In this document: positions 14,610 through 26,400 of the stretch, piece by piece
How positions within the stretch are numbered: position 1 is the stretch's first letter
Layout: each line of letters opens with the position of its first letter
Source of the DNA: Cochliopodium minus
Lineage: Eukaryota > Discosea > Himatismenida > Cochliopodiidae
Reading direction: 5' to 3'
Length of the DNA: 35,344 nucleotides
NCBI GenBank assembly: GCA_024220525.1
Contig: JAMYWO010000363.1
Span: forward strand, 1-35,344
Made by a program: the position numbers and the translations under genes
Notes under the pieces: model-generated
The model's database searches: none
Seen by the model: the letters and a program-made list of their open reading frames with translations, nothing else
What the model was told of the DNA's origin: nothing

Positions 14610-15948
14610 ATGCATTCAACTTTATCAACAATAACAGTGATAACAAAAGAAATAGTTGGGAAAAATTTTAGTTTGTATGATTCTATGTTCTCTATTGAGG
14701 CTTCATACAAAGCTGTGAATGAAAATAATGTTCTTAATCCTCTAAGAAAACCTTTCTTTTTAAATGAAAAAAGAACAAACATACTGGGAATGGTAATTGA
14801 AGAATCTAATTTGAGATAAGTAAGATATAATTTAATGTTATAAAGATGCCTGGACAAGTTCATTTCAAAGATGAAAACAAATCATATTTTGGGATCAAAA
14901 CAGTATCAATATTTGAAGGATTCAGATCTCATATAGGAACAATTCAATTGTTTGGTAAATTTCTTTTTTGATATTTGTGAATATTGAAAAATATATTTAT
15001 TGAGTAAATATCTAAACAATAAAAATGTAATATCCAAAATTAGATGGTGATGATGGAAGAATATTGTAAAAAGAGATCATTTATTAAAATTTTCACATTT
15101 ATTTCCTCAATTATTTTTATCGAAATAGAGCAATATTGGAGGGATCATCTGTCACAGCAATAAGAACTGCAGCATCGTCAGCATTTTCAACCCAATTAAT
15201 AATGGGAGAAGAAAGAATAAAAAAAGCAGAAACATTATGTTTTTTGGGAGCAGGAGAATTGGCCTATACACATCTAGAATCAATGCTATCTGTAATACCC
15301 AACACAAAAACATTAAAGATATGGAATCGCACAAAAGAAAAAGCAACTAAATTCGCCGAATATGCAAAGAAAAAGTATGAGAATGTTGTCTTTGTTGTTT
15401 GTGATTCACCCAAAGAGGCTGCTTCCAATTCTGATGTAATTTGTACTTTGACAGCTTGTAAAACTCCTTTGATATCCAAAGAAGACATAAAAGAAGGGTA
15501 AATTTTAAAATCTTTACAAACAAACTATCGAAATGTTTCCATTTATATTTAATTGTTGAAAAAAAGATGCCACATTAATTCTGTTGGAGGTTTCTTTCTA
15601 TTTATTTAACTTTACGTTTAAATATTTTTTTTAGCTTGTACACCTAATGCAAGAGAACTTTCTGGAGATATTGTATCTGCAAGTTCCATCTTTTGTGATA
15701 ATATAGAAAGTTTGATGAACGAATCTGGGAACTTTTTGATTCCCCTCAAAGAAGGTCTTTTCGATGAAAAGCATTTGTACACTGATATTGCTAGTTTGTA
15801 TAAAAATCCTTCTTTGTCTAGTAATGCTCCCTTTAAAACTACTCTTTTTATTTCTCTGGGGATTGCGATGTTTGACATTTCATCTTCCCTCACTATTTAC
15901 AAAAATGTACAAAAGAACAATCAAGGAAATGTTATAAACTTTTTTTGA
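14610..15948 (+). CDS. Ornithine cyclodeaminase / mu-crystallin family NAD(P) enzyme, 339 aa, 6 exons
   Basis: Exons: 14610-14792, 14846-14954, 15044-15065, 15129-15497, 15567-15589, 15635-15948 (340 codons, TGA). The order matches the family: RKPFFLNEKRTNILGMMPGQ, KTVSIFEG, DGRILAILEGSSVTAIRTAA, then the Rossmann loop FLGAGELAYTHL (143-154), KIWNRTKEKA, ICTLTACKTPLI, GCHINSVGACTPNAREL and a final SLGIAMFD. Known members are ornithine cyclodeaminase (ornithine to proline), ketimine reductase/mu-crystallin and related imino-acid enzymes. Bacterial ornithine cyclodeaminase has a catalytic Asp in VGGDCPGKTEL; here that segment reads VGACTPNAREL, closer to mu-crystallin, so true cyclodeaminase activity is doubtful. 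Start ATG 14610 was preferred over the earlier in-frame TTG at 14574. Exons 3 and 5 are microexons (22 and 23 nt). Confidence 0.88.
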
Positions 15949-16188
15949 TGTGTCATTCAAAATTTTTTTGTTCCATCTTTTCTTACTTTCTCTACCTTTT
16001 TTCGAATTTAAGAATTTTTAAATTTCTTAAATAAAAATAAAATCTTTTTAATTTATTTTTCAAAATTTATCTCCACAAAAATAAAAAAAAAAATCAAAAT
16101 TGAGATTTTTATTTTTTTTCACTTTATAACACATCACAATCATACCACCATTCTTGAATAAACCAAATTTATAAAGGCAGAAGATAAA
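15949..16188. other. Spacer OCD-family / CLU-LRR gene
   Basis: 240 AT-rich bases between two genes on the same strand; nothing recognised. Confidence 0.5.
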
Positions 16189-19100
16189 ATGGATAATTAC
16201 AATTATACAGTGAATAATATAAATCAAGAAAATATTGAGAATTCTGGTGAAGATTCTTATTCTTTATCTGAGAATAATTTGAACAAATATATTTTGGATA
16301 AGGATAGATCTTCCTCATATGAAGTGATTATAGATGAAGAAGATAATGAAATAAATAATAGTGATAATAATGAGAAGGATGATGGCAAAACAAAATATTA
16401 TGCCCTTCCTGAGAATTATAACTCCTATGAAGAACAATATACCAAGATTAAGGAGAAAAAGAAAAATGAACTCTCAATAACCAAGGATAAGATAGAATTG
16501 GATAGAAATGAGATTTTGGATGGATCATATTGCATCTATTCTACCCAAACAAACGATATAAAAACCGATAATCAAGAAATGGGCGAAATAAATACTGATA
16601 ACATAAAATCAGAGGAAATAATAGATCCCAATAGATCTATCATCAATACTCCTAATACTCCCGAAAAAAAAAAATTGGAAGAAAAAGATTATGAGGTATA
16701 TTCAGATTGGAATTCTCAATTCCAAAATATAAATGCAATAGAAGATCAAGATGAAAGAAATTCCAAATTATCCACCATCACAAAGAATTTTCATTTCGAA
16801 GCAAAGGTATATATTTATTTATTCAAATAAATTAAAAGTCAAAATATATTAAATTCCTTCTCCAATAATTACGTAGAAATATGGAGAAATAATAATTTCG
16901 GAAAGGAATCTACCCATTTCAAAAAAAACAATAAGACCAGTTTCAATAGGAGGTGTTGCAGGAGGGGAAAAATTTATTGGTAAGAAAAAAAATAAAAAAA
17001 AATGTTTAGACATGTCTAAAAATTTTGTTAGCGGATATTAATTTATAACTAATAAAATTTAAACTGTTTTAAAATTATGAACTTCTCTAATCAATTTCAA
17101 ATAAATTTAATATTAATTATTTTTAATTTTAGTACATGGAATGCTTTTCAAATTTGCACAAGATATAGAAAGTACTCCAGGATATTTTATTTATGGAGGT
17201 AAACAAAGGGACGATGGGTTGGCCCAAAAAAGTGTGGGTCTAGAGTTGAAAGCGATTGCTTCTTTGTTTGACGTGATCAATTCTACCAACTGCACAAAAC
17301 TCAGGATTTCTCTTGCATGCAGAGTTGATTTTATGGGTTATTGTCTTTCTGTACAAGCTCTCTTGCCTATAGGAAATGATACTTTAGTTTATGGTAGTAA
17401 AGATGGTAATTATTTGATTTTTGATTTTTTTATTAATTATTTTTTTATTTTATTTTTAAATTTGATTTTTAAATTTGATTTTTTTTATTTTGTACCTTTT
17501 ATTTTTAAAATTTTATTATTATTATAGCTGGAAAAACAATTTTGAGTGAGAATGAAGACGCGAAGGAAGTTATGGAAATTATTGGAGAGAAATTGTTTTT
17601 GCAGCCTCATTTTTGTTTGGACAGAAAAAAAAATAAACACTTGATAACTGGTCCATGTGACATAGAAGTGCAGTAAAAAAATTCAATCAAAATAAATATA
17701 AAAACAAAAAAAGTAAAAAATAATTTTTTTTTGTAAAAAGTTCTTCGGAAGGTTATTTGTATGCTATTGACGTTGCAAGGTTTTATTTTTTTATTTTATT
17801 TATTTTTTTATATTTATTTTTTTTATTTTATTTATTTTATATGTTATTTTTTTATTTTTTTATTAGATTGTTTCCTCCTGATTTGAAAAAATCTCATCCC
17901 AATTCGATATTTTACCAGCAATTCAGACCAGAGTTTCTAAAGGTAAAAAAAAAAAAATTTGTTAGTTATTTTTTAATTTTAATTCAATTTTATAAAATAT
18001 TAGTGGTACAAAATCGTAAGAATATTTTTCAATAAATATAAATAAATAAAATGGGATAATTTTAAACAAATTTTTTAATAGCCCATGAGCAGTGATGCTT
18101 TTTCTTCGTTTGGTTCAGTTAATTCCAAAGAAAATAACAAAAAAGTATTTAATTTAATCTTTTTTATTCATTTTAATTTTATTTTAATTATATTTGATTA
18201 TTTAAATTTCTTTTTATTTCTTTTTCTATTTTATTATAGTTATTCAAAGCTTCTAGGGTTTTGAAAAATGAAAGAATTCCAAAATTTGCCAAAATGGTGA
18301 GCGTCCCTACTAAGAAAGACTCCATGAAATGGCTCTCCATCGCCATGCAACAAAGAGGAATCAACGTTAGATACATGGGTTTTGTAAGATACCATTCTGA
18401 AAGCGACAAAATAAAGGATCAATGTTTATTTGAAATGGCATTTAGAGTTATAGCAATAACATTGAAGACGTAATTTTTTTAATATTTTTAAATTTTTTTT
18501 TTATTTTTCTATCATTTTTTATTATTAGATAGTTTTTAAATATTTTTATTTTTTTTCTTTTTCTTTCTTAATTTCACTTTTTATTTTTTTCAATTATTTT
18601 TTATTGTTTTCTTTTTTTATTTTATTTTTATTTGTTATTTTTTATTTCTACTTATTATTTTTATTTTTATTAATTATTTATTTTATTATTATTTTTTTTC
18701 ACTCGTTTATTTTTCTTTTTCTTTATTTCACTTTTTTTGTTTAAGATTGTTTAGAGATTTAGGGGAAAAAATAGGAGCATTTAAACAGGAGTCGTATCTT
18801 GGAATAGCTTGCAACTTTTACAACAATCTCATTTCTCCTGACAATGAAGCATGGAAAGATCCCACCCGCATCAAAAAGCTGATCATCGATAAATTTGGGA
18901 ACAAAGCACTTACACAGGAAGAATTGAGTTCCGAATATAATCTACTCAAGAATTTGAATGTATCAGACATTTTCAAAATGCTCGAGAAAAAAGTGGGGAT
19001 CTCTTTAGGATCGGAGATTTCCGAAAGATTCATTGTCTATGAAAAAACTGTTTTGAATCCTTCCACTTCTTCCCAGAACTCTGACGATTTTGAACAATCT

Positions 19101-21635
19101 AGTTTGGTTGATTTTGAGTTTGTTTTGGATGATTTTCAAGTTATGTCTTCTTCTGTCAAAGGACTCAAATTGCATTCCATGGCGACTGGTAACACTGAAA
19201 TTTTTTATTTTGTTATGTAAATTAATTTTTGAAACGATTATTTTTTTTAATAGGAGATTTCATTAGAAATCAAGCTTTGAGTGGAAAGAAAGATTCTCTT
19301 GAGAAATTAAGATTACTTTTTAGAGCTGCTAATTTGATGGATGAAGGTAAATTAAAAAAAAAAAAATTTCTTTTTGAAAATATTAATTTTTACTTTTTTT
19401 TTTTATTTTAGGATCTAGAGGAGATTTGTTGGAAAGGTTAAAGTACATTGAACTTAGATTGGACATGGCTCAAATAGTACTTGAAAACACCAAAGTATTC
19501 AATGAGAAAACCTGGAAGGGAAAACTCAACAAACATTTAAAGTTTACAGAACAAATCTTCAAAGAAATAAACAACCTTTCTCAGTTCAACGAGATAGAAA
19601 TTCCCAAAAAGATCGATTTTTTGACTGTCGTGCATAAAATACACCAGATATCTGTTTTCAACAACGAAAATTTCTATGCCAAAGAAAGAATCAAACAGAT
19701 CACTGAAGTTTACAACATGATTGAAAAACTTGATGTCGAAGATTTTCCAGAGATCAAAGAACAGATCTTCAAGTTGTCCAAGATCATCTACGACACGCTT
19801 GGAAGGTGTTCTTGGGACTTTGTTTCAGTGTTGAGCGATAACAATGTTGTCCAAGAAATTGTTTCTCTTTTGAACAATGAACAGATCTTAAACAAGATAT
19901 TCGAAATAAACTTGGAAAACGCAGAAATCGACCATTTCGCTTCTGTCACAAGAATTTTATTGGATCTCTCTCCTTTTTCCAATCAAATCAAAGATTCCTT
20001 GATTCTTTTCTTCAATAAGTTTACTTCTTTGGATCTCATCAAGTTCATTCCCGGCGAATCAACAGATCAAGAAATCGAGAAGAGATTTTCTTTGCTCAAG
20101 GGTGTCAGTTCTATTGAAGAAGTTTCCTTCAGAGGATGTGCCTCCAAATTGACAAACAAATCAATTGAACTCTTCTTGGATTGTATTCCAAAAATCAAAA
20201 GATTACATCTCAGCAATTATTGGAATCTATCTTCACAAGTAATCCTTCTTTTTTTTTCCTTTTTAATTTTGTTTATTCTATTTTTTTTTTTAGGGTGTGA
20301 GTGAAGTATCCAAATTCAATCATTTGTCATTCTTATCACTGGGTCCTTCTTTGGTAGATTCCATTTCTAGTTTTGATCAACTCAACAATTTGGAGTCTTT
20401 GCTTCTCAAATCTTCTCCCAAATTGACAGATCTTCCCCGAATGACTTCCCTCACTTCCCTCTCCATCAAAAATTGCTCAAATCTTAATTTGGAAAAGAAT
20501 ATCTCCAAAGATAACCTCCCCAAACTGATTGATTTGAAAATCAGCCTTTCCAAAATCAGTGATAAGGATCTGGCTGTAATGTGTGATCATTTCTGTGATC
20601 AATTAGAATCTCTTTCTTTGAATTATTGTAGCGAAATAACCAACGTGGGAATTTTGAACTTAGAAAAAATGATCAAGTTGAAGAAATTTGAAGGGAGATC
20701 TCTAGAAAAAATAAACGATGACAACAAAATAAAATGGCCTCCTGGAATCACTCATTTCGACGTGAGATACTCCTCCAATGTGGGGGACAATTTCCTTGTT
20801 TTGTTAAGTAAAAACAACAACATTGAGTATCTCGATCTACAAACCACCAAAGTGACAGACAAAGCTCTGAAACTTGTTCTTAAGAATTCTTTAAAGTCTG
20901 TCAAAGTTTTGAGAATCAAGTTTTGTGAAAGATTGACCAACTTTTCGAAATCCAAAGTTTGCTTCTCGTGCACTAACCTCGAAAAACTAACAGTCAGCTC
21001 CATAGACTTTCATTCCCTATCGAAAACAAACTTTTCCAAGATGACTTCCCTCAAGATCTACCATTCCCAAATCGAGCAAACCGACTACGAAAAACTTGTT
21101 CCTAACTTTTCTTCATTGAACGAACTGAAACTCTTCAAATGCAACGTGAGTGATCAAGAAGTCAAACTCATTTCTGTTCATTGCCAAAACATAAAGAAAT
21201 TGGGCTTATCCGACACCCTAATAACCGATGTTGGCTGCAAATTCATTTCTAATCTTCACCCTAAACTGAAACAAATCAATATCTCCGAATGTACATCCAT
21301 CACAGAAGAGGGAATCCAAAACATGCTTGAAAATGATCCCAAAATTAATGTTTTCACTGCTCAAAAGTGTAATTCTCTCGGAAACATTTGTTTGGACTTT
21401 TTTCAAGAGAAGTGTGGCTATTCCATCGAGAAACTTTCCACCAATTTCATGGGAAAGTCCAAATCCAAAAAGAAAGACCTCTTTTTCTTTCCTAACATGA
21501 GTTATTATCGGGGCTACTTTGAAGGTAGAGTCTGCAAGAGTTTGACCAAACATCCCAAACTCAGAAAACTCATCATCACTCAAAATACAAGTTATAATGC
21601 AGAAATGGCTGTTTTATCTGAAAACAAATCAATTG
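16189..21635 (+). CDS. CLU-domain protein with AMN1-type leucine-rich repeats, at least 1417 aa, 12 or more exons
   Basis: Exons: 16189-16806, 16877-16979, 17133-17405, 17528-17672, 17741-17779, 17867-17942, 18082-18144, 18240-18469, 18746-19188, 19254-19346, 19412-20238, 20294-21635; phases agree throughout. Residues 1-170 are acidic, Asn-rich and probably disordered. A CLU (clustered mitochondria) domain follows: DWNSQFQ (173-179), VHGMLFKFAQD, VGLELKAIASL, DFMGYCLSVQALLPI, TLVYGSKDAGKTIL, SSEGYLYAIDVARLFPPDL, FRPEFLK and PMSSDAFSSFG. CLU proteins (CluA, CLUH, Tif31) bind mRNAs for mitochondrial proteins and control mitochondrial distribution. From about residue 935 the sequence becomes cysteine-containing LRRs of the AMN1/F-box type (such as LESLSLNYCSEITNVGI, IEYLDLQTTKVTDKAL, LKQINISECTSITEEGI). 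No TPR repeats, the usual C-terminal part, are seen. The 3' end is unresolved: exon 12 ends in GTAAAA; a phase-compatible exon 22030-22115 ending TAG exists, but it is antisense to better-supported coding sequence. Confidence 0.82.
17001..17060. repeat. Second copy of intronic GCGGATATTAAT element
   Basis: In CLU-LRR intron 2, the palindrome TTTAGACATGTCTAAA (17005-17020) is followed by TTTTGTTAGCGGATATTAAT and TTATAAC. Read on the other strand, AGCGGATATTAATATATAAC in the 12624-12700 element matches AGCGGATATTAATTTATAAC here at 19 of 20 positions. Such GC-bearing similarity is not expected by chance between introns this AT-rich. Confidence 0.45.
18470..18745 (+). other. T-rich CLU-LRR intron 8
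   Basis: A 276-base intron made almost wholly of T with scattered A, between donor GTAATT and acceptor TTAAG. Phase 2 joins codon ACA. It holds no other feature. Confidence 0.8.
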
Positions 21636-21925
21636 GTAAAAAAAAAAACATTTTAAATTATAATTTTTTATTTTTTACTTTTTTTTATTTTTTCTTTTTT
21701 CTATTTTTTATTTTTTATTTTTTATTTTTTATTTTTTATTTTTTATTTTTTATTTTTTATTTTTTATTTTTTANATTTATTTTATTTATTTTATTTATTT
21801 TATTTATTTTATTTATTTTATTTATTTTATTTATTTTATTTTATTTATTTTTATTTATTTTATTTATTTTTATTTATCAAATTTATCAAATTTATCAAAT
21901 TTATCAAATTTATCAAATTTATTTT
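21636..21925. repeat. Nested simple repeats with a single N
   Basis: Successive tracts: a 7-mer of A plus six T (about 21708-21773), an N at 21774, a 9-mer ATTTTATTT (about 21777-21870) and five copies of TTTATCAAA (about 21878-21922). The N marks an unresolved base or a join, so the real length may differ. The 9-base units keep reading frame on both strands. Confidence 0.85.
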
Positions 21926-23276
21926 AAAAGATTTTTGTTTCTTTGTTTTATTTTTTTCATGTTGTTTTATTTCTTTACTATTTTTATTTTTATTTTTACC
22001 ATCATCATTTTGGATGATTTTTTTGACAGAAAAACTCCAGAGTTCCAAAATTTTATTTAACTCAACAATATTGGGAATGTATGCGAGAGGCAAGGGAGAG
22101 TTGATAGTGTTGTAGATGCTTGATGTGTTGTAGTTTTCCCCGATGATGAATTCTCTGTCAGAGTCACCTTTTAAAAACAAAAAATTTAATTTTAATTTTT
22201 TGACAGAAATCATAAAGAAAATTTAACTTTAAAAAAAAAAAAAGAAAATAAGAAACATCAAGTGATTTGAGACAAAAAAGAAAAAATTTATAAATATAAT
22301 AAAATAAATAACTTTCATTTAAAAAAATAAAAAATAAAAAAACAAAATAAAAAATAAAAAATAAAAAATATAATTGAAAACAATTAAATTGAAATGTATA
22401 AAAAAATAAAAAAAAATAAAAAAAAATGAAAAAATAAAAAAAAATAAATTAAATTGAAAAGTATAAAAAAAATATTTCTTTTATTTGTTAAAAATTCACC
22501 TTTGATCATCAGTTGCCACAATTTGAAAGAATCTTTTGCTTGGTGGGATTTCCCGTGGCAAATTACATCGAATAGAAATTCGAGGAAAGGTTTGGGATAT
22601 TTTGTGTCGAATTGGTTGAGGAACAACTCTCCCATTTTGAGATCGTTGATAGACAATCCCTCATATTTCTTTGTCACTTTGCACATACTTGATTTTTTAA
22701 ACTTGAAAACTTTTTCCTAATATTATGATAAGAATATTGTTGTTATAATTATTTAATATTTTTATACATAAAATATATTTTTATTTTTATTTTTCAGCTA
22801 AATTTTATCAAATATTCTTTTTCTCTTATTTTCAAAAAAATTGTGTTATATTTCATCCTTACCAAATCTATTGTCAGTATTCTTTGATATTTATTTATTT
22901 TTTGGAGTTTATATTGGCATTCTGAAAAGAAATTGGACAATTTGGGATCATCATATTCATTATCGCTGGTAGTGGTCTCCACTATCATATCTTCTATCTC
23001 CTCATATTTCTCATCATGCTTGCTATCCTTGAGGAGACTATCCATGGTGTATTTCTTTGTAAGGGATGTCTTTCTTTTCTTCTTATTAGGTGGATTTTTC
23101 CATGTTATGATGGATTCTGAGAGGATACCCAAATCTCCATCGTCATCATCATTCAATAGATCATCAAGGATCTTTTTCTTCTCCTTTAATCTTGAAATAT
23201 TGAAAGGATAAAAGAATTATGAGTATAAATTTATGATATAAATTTTCTTTTACATTTCTTCAACATTCTTTATCAT
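21860..23276 (-). CDS. Unrecognised protein, 291 aa, 4 exons
   Basis: Exons on the minus strand: 23276-23254, 23190-22863, 22716-22500, 22167-21860 (292 codons, TAA). I do not recognise the family. The N-terminal part (about residues 8-90) is acidic then Lys-rich, with a DLLNDDDDGDLG stretch and an NLS-like NPPNKKKRKTS, so a nuclear location is plausible. Residues about 118-250 look like a globular helical domain: ELFLNQFDTKYPKPFLEFLF, DSFKLWQLMIKGDSDREF, INSPLPLAYIPNIVELNKIL, ELWSFSVKKII. The last about 45 residues are Lys/Asn-rich and end in five Asn-Leu-Ile repeats read from the TTTATCAAA tract. That tail is uncertain, and true coding may stop near 22000. The 22040-22167 segment has C/G-ended codons on this strand, which is why I prefer it over an antisense exon of the CLU-LRR gene. 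A weak resemblance to SLF2/Nse6-type sequences crossed my mind but is not supported. Confidence 0.62.
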
Positions 23277-23459
23277 TTTTTTTTATTTTTATATTTACAA
23301 ATAACGATTATATTTTTTTTATTTTTTTTTTTGATCACAACAAACAAAATTTATGAAGTTATCAAAAATTTAAAAGTTTTGAATTTGTTTAAGAATTCCG
23401 CTAATAAATTTTGAAAATTTAAATTTAAAAATGTTTTTAATCTTTTTTTTTTTGTTTTT
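23277..23459. other. Spacer between two minus-strand genes
   Basis: 183 AT-rich bases between the stop at 23460 and the start at 23276. Long T runs on the plus strand; nothing else seen. Confidence 0.5.
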
Positions 23460-26400
23460 TTAATTATCAACTTTTCTGCTTGGGGTACTTGAGCGAGAAG
23501 GAGGTTGTTTGTGTTGCTGGGTATACTGATCATTGTTGGTGTTTTTGTTAGGGGGAGGAGGGGGAGCATGAATGTGAATCTGATTGTAATGAGGGTATTG
23601 AAAACCAAATCTTTGGTGATTCCCTATTAAATATTTCAAAAAAAAATAAAAATAAAAAATAAAAAATAAAAAGTGAAAAATTTTATTAATCAAAAAGTGA
23701 AAAATAAAAAATAAAAAAATAAAAAAGTGAAAAAATAAAATAAAAATAAAAAAAATAGAAAAAATAAAAATAATATTTAAAAATAAAAAAAATAAAATAT
23801 AATAACAATATAAATTAAAAAATTTTTAAACCTTTTTCTGGTGGGGGAGGTGGTGGATAGTTCATATAATGTTGTGGTGGAGGCAAAACATTTTGAGGAC
23901 CAATGTGATGAGGAGGAAGGTTGATCGGAGTTGTCTGTTGAATTCCATTAGTGCTGTTGTTCGTGTTGTTTTGGTTATTGGTGTCAACTTGAGAGTTGTT
24001 ACTCATGTTTTGTTCTATCAGGCTCAAATATTTTTTGTTGTCTAATTTCAGCTTTTTATACTAATAAAAAATTTGTTAATAAACAATGAAAAAAATTCCA
24101 AAAAATAAAATATGGTTAATAAAAAAATTTAAAATCTTTGAACTAAAATAAAAAAATATAAAAATTATTAAACAAAAATAATTGACAAAATACTAAATAA
24201 TTAAATTAATTTAATTAATACAATAAAATTTTAAAAATAAAATATATTTAATAAAAAAAATAAAATATAGTTTTAAAAAATTAAAATAAAAAAAATATTA
24301 AACAAATATTCAACAAAATAATTTTGAAAAACAAAAAATAATTGATAAAATAATATTGAAAAACAAAAAGATTAATCATAAAATAAAAAATAATTAACAA
24401 AATAATTTTAAATTAAAAAAAAAAATTATTTAAATAAAAATTATTTTACCTTTTTCTTGATCTTTTCATTCTTTTCGTTGAAGTCAAAAAAATACTTCTC
24501 GTAGAAATTCTTCTCTTTGGTCAACTGCTTGTTCTTGAGAACAACCTTCTTCTTCTCGTTCTTCAAGCTCTTGAAAGCCTTCTCCAACAAACCAAGTTTC
24601 TCGGTAGGGGAGCACTTAGAATTGAAGATGTTGCTGATGTTTTGAGTGGATTGTAAGAAAAGATCCGCCGAAGAGTCCTGCGAGTTGTTCACTTCGCTGC
24701 TTATCAATTCTTCTTCGTTCTCGTTGAAATTCTCCATCACTCTTTTCTTGTAGGACTTGGGGTTGAGGGAGGAGGAGCTCTTTTCGGTTTGGGAGGACTG
24801 TTTTGTTGTCTCTTGCTTTTTTTCTTTTTTGGGATCTGTCTTCTTGCTTTCTTCTTTTGTTTCTAAGAAATAAAAAATAAAAAATGATTAAAAATAAAAA
24901 TCAAAGAAATAATTTTGTTTTGGAAAAAAAAAAATGTTTACAAAATAAAAAATTAAAAAAAATAAAAAAATGAATTTTTCAAAACATAAAAAAGAGGATA
25001 AAAAGAAGATATGAAAAAAAATGATTAAAAATAAAAATCAAATAAAAAAGAAAGAAATGAAAGATTTAAAAAAAGATAAAAAGAAGATAAAATAGATAAG
25101 ATTAATATAAAAAGATAAATAGATAGTTGAATTTTTTAAAAAAAAAATTGTTTTAAAAAATAAATAGAAATATTTTTTTTATTTTACCTTTTACTTCAAC
25201 CTCTTTCTTTCTCCTTCCTCTTCCTCTTTTGGGACTTTCCTTCAACTCCTTTACCTTCTCCTCCTCGTTAGACTCCTCCTTGACCTCCTCAACCTTGGTA
25301 GATCTCCTACCACGTCCTCTCCCTTTCTTCTCCACCTTCTCATCTTTCACCTCCTCCTTTTCTTCCTTCTTTGAGATTTCTTTGGTTTTTTCTTTTTTAG
25401 GAGCAACTTTGTCTTGAGGGGTACTTGTAGTGGCGGGTTTTCTTCCCCGTCCTCTTCCGACCTTTTTCTTTGTTTCTTCTTCTTCCTCACTCTTTTCGCT
25501 CTTTTCTTGCTCTTTTTCTTTGTTTCTTCTGCTGCTCCTTGTACCCACGGGTGTAGTTTTCGTTCTACAAAAAATAAATTAATTAAGAAAAATAAATTTA
25601 ATCAAAAAAAACTTTAATAAACTTTTAAAAATTAAAATAATCAAATAAAATGAAAAAAAATAATTAAAAGTAAAAATTGTGATACAAAAATAATGATATA
25701 AAAAATTAATTTTGAAAAATAAAAATTGTGAAAGTTAATCAAAAAATAAAATAAAATAAATAAATATAGATTCATTTTTACGCAGTGCTTTTTCTTCCTG
25801 CACGTGTTTTCTTTTTCTTTGATTCTTCCTCGGACTCACTTGGCTCAGCACTCACACTTTTTCTCCTTTTTCTTTTTGAGGAAGAGGGTTTAGCTTTGTA
25901 TTTTCCCTCGTTTTTTTTGACGTAGAGATTTTTTCTGAGTTCTTTGCACTCTTCCACTGCGTTTGTCACGTTTTTCTTTCCTTCTTCTGAGATTCCCAAG
26001 GATTCTTTCTCAGAGCACCAAACAAAAAATTGAATGAGAAAAGATATTCTTTCGATCACTGTTCCAGCCTACAAAAAAAATGAAATATTTTTAATCAAAT
26101 AAAATTTATGTAAAAAAAAAAAAAAAGCTAAAAAAATATTATAAATTAAAAAATATTGAAGAGTTAAAAAGAGGAAAATAAATGTTCGCGGAAATTTTAA
26201 AAAAAAAAAATTAAAATTTTGTTATCAGAAAAGAAAAAATAAATTAACAATAAAAAATTTTTAAAATTAATAAAAAATTTTCTACTTGTATGGTGTCATC
26301 CTTCATCACAAATTTCTTGAAAATTTGAAGATTTTCATCAAATTCTGGCTTTGCAAAGTAATCAGCCTCCAAAGACTCTAACCCAATTTTGGATCTCAAA

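Noticed and set aside
20752-21583. Minus-strand ORFs within the LRR exon
   Set aside because: Antisense to a clear LRR-coding exon of 447 codons; no conserved features of their own.
21636-22060. Continuation of the LRR reading frame as a long Phe/Leu/Ile-rich protein end
   Set aside because: It reads only through T-rich simple repeats after a good GTAAAA donor; it is intron-type sequence and contains the N.
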